64,000 nucleotides of DNA. Origin: Rivularia sp. MS3. GTDB lineage: Bacteria > Cyanobacteriota > Cyanobacteriia > Cyanobacteriales > Nostocaceae. A program made the position numbers and the translations under genes. The stretch's first letter is position 1. Every line of letters begins with the position of its first letter. The stretch covers positions 1-64,000 of the forward strand of contig JAHCMI010000040.1 in assembly GCA_019192545.1 (NCBI GenBank), in the 5' to 3' direction. Positions 60,701-64,000 of the stretch are shown one piece after another. The notes beneath the pieces were generated by a model that was not told where the DNA came from, searched no databases, and was given only the letters and a program-made list of their open reading frames with translations.

Positions 60701-61210
60701 TTAATCTCTGAAGTTTTCAGCTATTGATTTGGTGGGTAAATAGAGTTTAGTGGGGTACTGTTTAAACTGCTCAAAACCATATTGTTGGTAAAATCTGACT
60801 GCATTCTCATCTATTGCTTCTACTACAACAGCTATCGATGCAACCTGCGAGGTAGCATCAAAAACCCTTTTAAGAGCATCAATTAAAACCAACTCACCTA
60901 TACCTTTACCTTGATGACTCTGCGAGACAGCAAGACGACCTAGTAAAGTAGCCGGAAGTAAAGGATAACGCGGTACAGTTTTTGCAAAGTCCTCATTTAA
61001 ATTAGAAGCATCTATTGTATAGGAAGAAAGCGTGTAGTAAGCAATAATATCAATGTTCGGGGAATCAATTAATACAAAAACGGTAGAAACTTTTTTCTTA
61101 AGCTCCTGGGATGCGCCTTTACGAATATAGTTGTCTAAACTATCATTTCCGCTAATAAACGCCGAACGGTTATGCCTCTTTTTATCAAGCAATTCAATCG
61201 TTAATGCCAT
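60701..61210 (-). CDS. tacT: GNAT toxin, TacT-like
   Basis: 169 residues. GNAT acetyltransferase fold with the acetyl-CoA loop QGKGIG (about 100-105) after LLGRLAVSQSHQ, and AVRFYQQYGFEQF near the end. Toxins of this family acetylate charged tRNA and stop translation. Paired with a DUF1778-type antitoxin gene that overlaps its start by 17 bases, as is usual. It would stabilise the element by killing cells that lose it. Confidence 0.92.
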   Translation of the reverse strand: MALTIELLDKKRHNRSAFISGNDSLDNYIRKGASQELKKKVSTVFVLIDSPNIDIIAYYTLSSYTIDASNLNEDFAKTVPRYPLLPATLLGRLAVSQSHQGKGIGELVLIDALKRVFDATSQVASIAVVVEAIDENAVRFYQQYGFEQFKQYPTKLYLPTKSIAENFRD

Positions 61211-61496
61211 TGTTTTCCATTACTTGCTTGTAACGCAAAGTTGCTTCTCGCAAAGCATCCGAGGGCTTGGGTGGATTTAAAATTGCTTCAACAAAAGCTT
61301 CTGCATCCTCTGTACTTAATTTTAAAGTTTGTTGCTGTTCGATAACTTTACACGCAGCTGCTTGAACGCTGGCTATGACGAAATCCGTTAAGGTTACTCC
61401 TTGTAAATCAGCAGCTTTCTGCCATAAAGCTTTGATTTCTGGATTCACGCGAGCTTCTAAACGAGCCATTGATTTCGGAACGTTAGTGTTGCTCAT
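61194..61496 (-). CDS. tacA: DUF1778 antitoxin, TacA-like
   Basis: 100 residues. An N-terminal ribbon-helix-helix (RLEARVNPEIKALWQKAADLQG, then TLTDFVIASVQAAA) binds DNA. The C-terminal tail (STEDAEAFVEAILNPPKPSDALREA) matches the toxin-wrapping segment of TacA antitoxins. A 19-bp palindrome lies 34 bases upstream of its start and probably mediates autorepression. Confidence 0.92.
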   Translation of the reverse strand: MSNTNVPKSMARLEARVNPEIKALWQKAADLQGVTLTDFVIASVQAAACKVIEQQQTLKLSTEDAEAFVEAILNPPKPSDALREATLRYKQVMENNGIND

Positions 61497-61529
61497 AGAT
61501 TATATGTAAATAACTAACTTTTATATTAT

Positions 61530-61548
61530 ATACGGCAAATTGCCGTAT
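61530..61548. promoter_or_regulatory. 19-bp palindromic operator of the toxin-antitoxin operon
   Basis: ATACGGCAA-A-TTGCCGTAT is perfect except for its central base. It directly follows TTATATTATA, a possible -10-type element, and precedes the antitoxin gene. It fits a ribbon-helix-helix antitoxin binding site. Confidence 0.75.
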
Positions 61549-61662
61549 TTGTAAAAGTAGATTTTTATCTGTTACGAGCATAACCGTCTAGCTCGCGGTG
61601 ATAGTGGTTTTATGAATGTTATCTTGCCACATTATCATTTCAAATAATGTGAGTTTAATAAT

Positions 61663-62523
61663 TCATTTGCCTACCTCCACATTATTAAAATATTTAGCAA
61701 TTTCTTGTAATACCGAAGCCTTCCATCGCAGATGCTGTACTGTCTTGTTGCTTCCGGCTTTGTCTAATATGAATATGCTGTAGTCATTCCCCCTTTCGGT
61801 TGGTGAGTAGCATTTGGTGCGCTTGAGTTTACCAGTTTTGGTGCTAATTCGCTCAGAGTAATAACTCGTCTGTAATCCCACTCCCTCTAATGCATTGTTG
61901 ATTTGATAGGCTTTGATGTTTGTCCCGTGGCGGTTATTCCAGATTTGCGCGAGTTTGGTTGGCGATACGTATTCTTCATCGGACTTTGGTTGAATACTTG
62001 GGAGTATTTTTTGAACAGAAGGAGATATTTCTGGAAATTGAGCCTCAATAGCTCGCAGAAGATAGGTTGCTTTAAGTTCCTCAGATAAGGATGTAGGGGC
62101 AAGAATATTCCCATAAATTCTTATCAGTTCTTCGGGAGATATTTGGAGTTTAGTCGAGCTTGCTTCAGTTTCGATTACTTTTCTTAGGCTACGGTTTGCC
62201 CAGATGCGGAACTCGACGCTAACCCATTGCGCTAAATCAATGGCGATTTCTGGATGTCCCCAGGTTCCTTGCGGTATTTTGTCGCCACGTCCTCTTATGG
62301 TGATAACCAATTTAGATGCCGGGATTCCGGTATCTAACGAAAGCCCTTCCCAGTAAGCTTTTGTGGAATTAAGAGATGCATAATGGTTAAACTTTTTCTC
62401 GCAAGCCTTACACATTTGAGTCAAGTTAACGTAACCACTCGGTACATCATATTTTGCAATCTTTGTGGCTTCGCTTAATTGAGCGATTACACTTCCATTC
62501 CAATCATGAGTTATTAGATTCAT
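61663..62523 (-). CDS. KilA-N domain protein
   Basis: 286 residues. Residues about 20-120 form a KilA-N domain (YVNLTQMCKACEKKFNHY, TKAYWEGLS, VITIRGRGDKIPQGTWGHPEIAIDLAQWVSVEFRIWANR). A linker is followed by a second domain (about 180-286) with SPTKLAQIWNNRHGTNIKAYQINNAL, ending in NKTVQHLRWKASVLQEI, which is shared with the antirepressor-like protein at 19897. KilA-N proteins are DNA-binding regulators of phages and plasmids. Confidence 0.88.
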   Translation of the reverse strand: MNLITHDWNGSVIAQLSEATKIAKYDVPSGYVNLTQMCKACEKKFNHYASLNSTKAYWEGLSLDTGIPASKLVITIRGRGDKIPQGTWGHPEIAIDLAQWVSVEFRIWANRSLRKVIETEASSTKLQISPEELIRIYGNILAPTSLSEELKATYLLRAIEAQFPEISPSVQKILPSIQPKSDEEYVSPTKLAQIWNNRHGTNIKAYQINNALEGVGLQTSYYSERISTKTGKLKRTKCYSPTERGNDYSIFILDKAGSNKTVQHLRWKASVLQEIAKYFNNVEVGK

Positions 62524-62669
62524 AACAAAAATTGATTGATACAGGGAAGAGGCGAATGTATCGCCTCGTCTTCGATTAAACTAATTTCTTATTCAGATAG
62601 CTTTCAATGATTTTTATCTGAGCTAATTGCGGGACTGTCGCAAGATATAAGCTTTAGGAAGATCCAAAA

Positions 62670-62847
62670 AATAAATTGTCCCACCGTTTTACAAAATTTC
62701 CGGACAAAACCTAGACGTGTGGCGATGTGGCTCTACCGAGCGACACCAACGGTGATGAAGCAGCACGCAGAGCGGGGGGTTTCCCCCATGTGAGCCGGAG
62801 GCAATCTCTGTGAGTGCGGTTGCAAAACCCGAAGGGGACAATTTATT
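62670..62847. mobile_element. 178-bp element with 13-bp terminal inverted repeats
   Basis: AATAAATTGTCCC (62670-62682) and GGGACAATTTATT (62835-62847) are perfect inverted copies enclosing GC-rich structured DNA (GGGGGGTTTCCCCC at about 62778). It lies in the 62524-62950 gap, where no gene is supported; frames crossing it look noncoding. MITE-like, family unknown. Confidence 0.55.
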
Positions 62848-62950
62848 ACTTGCAAGTCCCTTATTGAATCAACAGGCTGTGCTTTCGGGTTATCGCTGGT
62901 AAATGATTCATAGAAAGTGCCAAGCAATTTAACCTGCTTTCCCTTCCTCG

Positions 62951-63130
62951 CTATAAATCCCCGAAGTCTCCATCTGGAGCCGAATATATTTTTATTTCTA
63001 ATTCTGTTATTGAGTCTTTTACCAGAAATTGGTCAACTTCCGCACAAGAAACAAACAACATTTTTTGACCAGATTTATTGTTTGAATCCATGCAAGACTC
63101 TTCTTGCGCTTCAAACTTGGTTTGAGGCAT
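62951..63130 (-). CDS. small hypothetical protein, 59 aa
   Basis: The start was set at 63130 (MPQTKFEAQEES). A small acidic protein with a plausible alpha/beta core (KMLFVSCAEVDQFLVKDSIT, ELEIKIYSAPDGDFGDL). RBS weak. It is divergent from the XRE regulator gene, which may control it. Real-gene status is moderate. Confidence 0.4.
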   Translation of the reverse strand: MPQTKFEAQEESCMDSNNKSGQKMLFVSCAEVDQFLVKDSITELEIKIYSAPDGDFGDL

Positions 63131-63276
63131 AATTAACAAAGACCTTTACTAATGGGTTAGTATAAGCGGTTGTTTCCAGTTGCAAGCAGGGATGACCGCT
63201 TATGCTCTAGGTAAATACTACTTGTCCCTTGAGTCAAATGTCAATCAGTTAGTCCAACCAGTTAATAGTTTTTGAC

Positions 63277-63498
63277 ATGAATTTAAAAGAGATGCGTAAA
63301 AATTCAGGATTGCGGGTAGAAGAGGTAGCTGCCGTAGTCGGCGTGTCTCACTCAACTGTGCATAATTGGGAGAATGGTAGAACTGTTCCAAAAATGAGAA
63401 TAGACCAATTTGAGAAAATTCTTGAACTTTATGGCTGTAATTTTGGGGAATTGGTAAAAGCTTTTCAGGAATCAACAAAACAAAAGACTTCGTGCTAG
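63277..63498 (+). CDS. XRE-family HTH regulator
   Basis: 73 residues forming a single Cro/CI-type helix-turn-helix: MNLKEMRKNSGLRVEEVAAV, VSHSTVHNWENGRTVPKMRIDQFEKILELYG. Such minimal regulators commonly control element gene expression. No RBS stands out before the ATG. Followed by a noncoding stretch. Confidence 0.88.
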   Translation: MNLKEMRKNSGLRVEEVAAVVGVSHSTVHNWENGRTVPKMRIDQFEKILELYGCNFGELVKAFQESTKQKTSC

Positions 63499-63712
63499 TA
63501 CCGCTACGGAAAAGTAAAAGTTAAAAGTCAAAAGTATTTTTTATCAAATATTCAATCATTTGATATGGGTGTGCTATTTACGTCCCCGCTGTACTAGTTT
63601 TTTATGATTAAGAAGCTACCAACCAATTATTAAGGGTATCTGTTACTTAAAATCTACCCATAAATAGACAAATAGACACTTCATGTCCAGATATAGTCTG
63701 TTGAGAAGATAA

Positions 63713-63847
63713 ATAGAACAACCGAACATCTTCCTTCATATCGGTCACTGGGAAGGTGATGATCTAGAAGAATGTTTGTAAGAAGTAATTTTCAGTCGCC
63801 GAACAGCTAAATTTGATTACGAATTTAATGATGAATTAATACGTTAA
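63713..63847 (+). pseudogene. gene fragment with in-frame stop
   Basis: Codons from 63713 read IEQPNIFLHIGHWEGDDLEE then CL, a TAA at 63779-63781, and EVIFSRRTAKFDYEFNDELI to a second stop. An in-frame TAA precedes it. This looks like a small gene broken by a CAA-to-TAA change and lacking its start. The 63499-63712 stretch shows nothing else. Confidence 0.5.
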
Positions 63848-63849
63848 CC

Positions 63850-64000
63850 ATGAAAGTTACAGTAGAAGATGCCCAAATCATCAAAAATATAGAACCACTA
63901 CAACTGAGGGATTATTTGCAATCTCACGGTTGGCATGAAGATGGACAATTTCTTGATAATGCTACCATTTGGCACAAGCAAGTAATAGAAGAAGGTGTTC
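63850..64000 (+). CDS. hypothetical protein, cut by the window end
   Basis: ATG at 63850, open to the edge (50 codons). It begins MKVTVEDAQIIKNIEPLQLR and contains LQSHGWHEDGQFLDNATIWH, a helical, aromatic composition typical of a small cyanobacterial gene. It directly follows the broken fragment, which may have been its operon partner. Family not recognised. Confidence 0.5.
   Translation, partial: MKVTVEDAQIIKNIEPLQLRDYLQSHGWHEDGQFLDNATIWHKQVIEEGV

Noticed and set aside
62778-62825. GAGCCGG...GCGGTTGC considered as group II intron domain V
   Set aside because: The internal stem and the catalytic bulge could not be paired, and no intron ORF or 5' consensus is nearby.

Overview
The window looks like a large conjugative plasmid, or an integrative conjugative element in plasmid form, from a filamentous (probably heterocyst-forming, Nostocales-type) cyanobacterium. 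This is inferred from low GC, scattered HIP1 octamers (GCGATCGC, e.g. near 4970, 21440, 37788, 59546), 7-bp tandem repeats of the cyanobacterial STRR kind, and cyanobacteria-typical families (DUF1822, CHAT-TPR, AAA-like NTPases, Ycf46-type AAA, a XisI remnant, and a conjugation system resembling the cyanobacterial MPF_C class). No rRNA, complete tRNA or central-metabolism gene was seen.

Layout. 1-2200: small unknown genes and an AraC-type regulator. 2213-10731: sigma-70-like protein, DUF1822 protein, a 1500-residue TPR-CHAT protease-like protein and two membrane proteins, a probable biological-conflict cluster. 10988-13228: small plasmid genes, the last truncated. 13229-15108: a group II intron lacking its 3' end. 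15385-19839: a 1484-residue protein with a region that closely resembles the catalytic double-psi barrel of RNA polymerase beta' (an RxPT motif followed by DCDGDRMA). It is a candidate single-chain RNA polymerase and the most interesting object here. 19897-22276: phage-type antirepressor, small protein and NarL-type response regulator. 22318-28276: partition and mobilisation (DUF6753-like protein, ParA/TraL-like ATPase, ParR candidate, ParM-like actin, MobC-like protein, relaxase). 28385-32614: phage-type Dam methylase, DnaB helicase and a winged-helix initiator gene with five 20-bp iterons inside it, an arrangement like phage lambda O/ori/P.

33423-52662: the type IV secretion/conjugation region, almost entirely on the minus strand: coupling protein, a 38-residue membrane protein, a secreted protein, Ycf46-like AAA protein, nuclease-like membrane protein, and VirB9-, B10-, B8-, B6-, B5-, B4-, B3- and B2-like proteins. 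A cargo cassette of two genes plus a remnant (39.7-41.0 kb) is bounded by direct repeats. 52918-58639: excisionase-like HTH protein, hairpin element, an AAA/coiled-coil protein and a CHAT-AAA protein, the second conflict locus. 59005-60629: tyrosine recombinase beside a 44-nt 3' fragment of tRNA-Phe(GAA) with its terminator and flanking repeats, which reads as an attP site. 60701-64000: TacAT-type toxin-antitoxin, KilA-N protein, a MITE-like element, XRE regulator, a gene remnant and a gene running off the end.

A recurring oddity is a set of purine/pyrimidine-rich and GGCAGGAG-type repeats, often as inverted pairs. They lie not only between genes but inside reading frames, where they encode C-terminal tails (ParM, VirB10, VirB8, VirB3, ParA-like), an N-terminal extension (response regulator), part of a signal peptide (VirB6) and an insertion in the polymerase-like protein.
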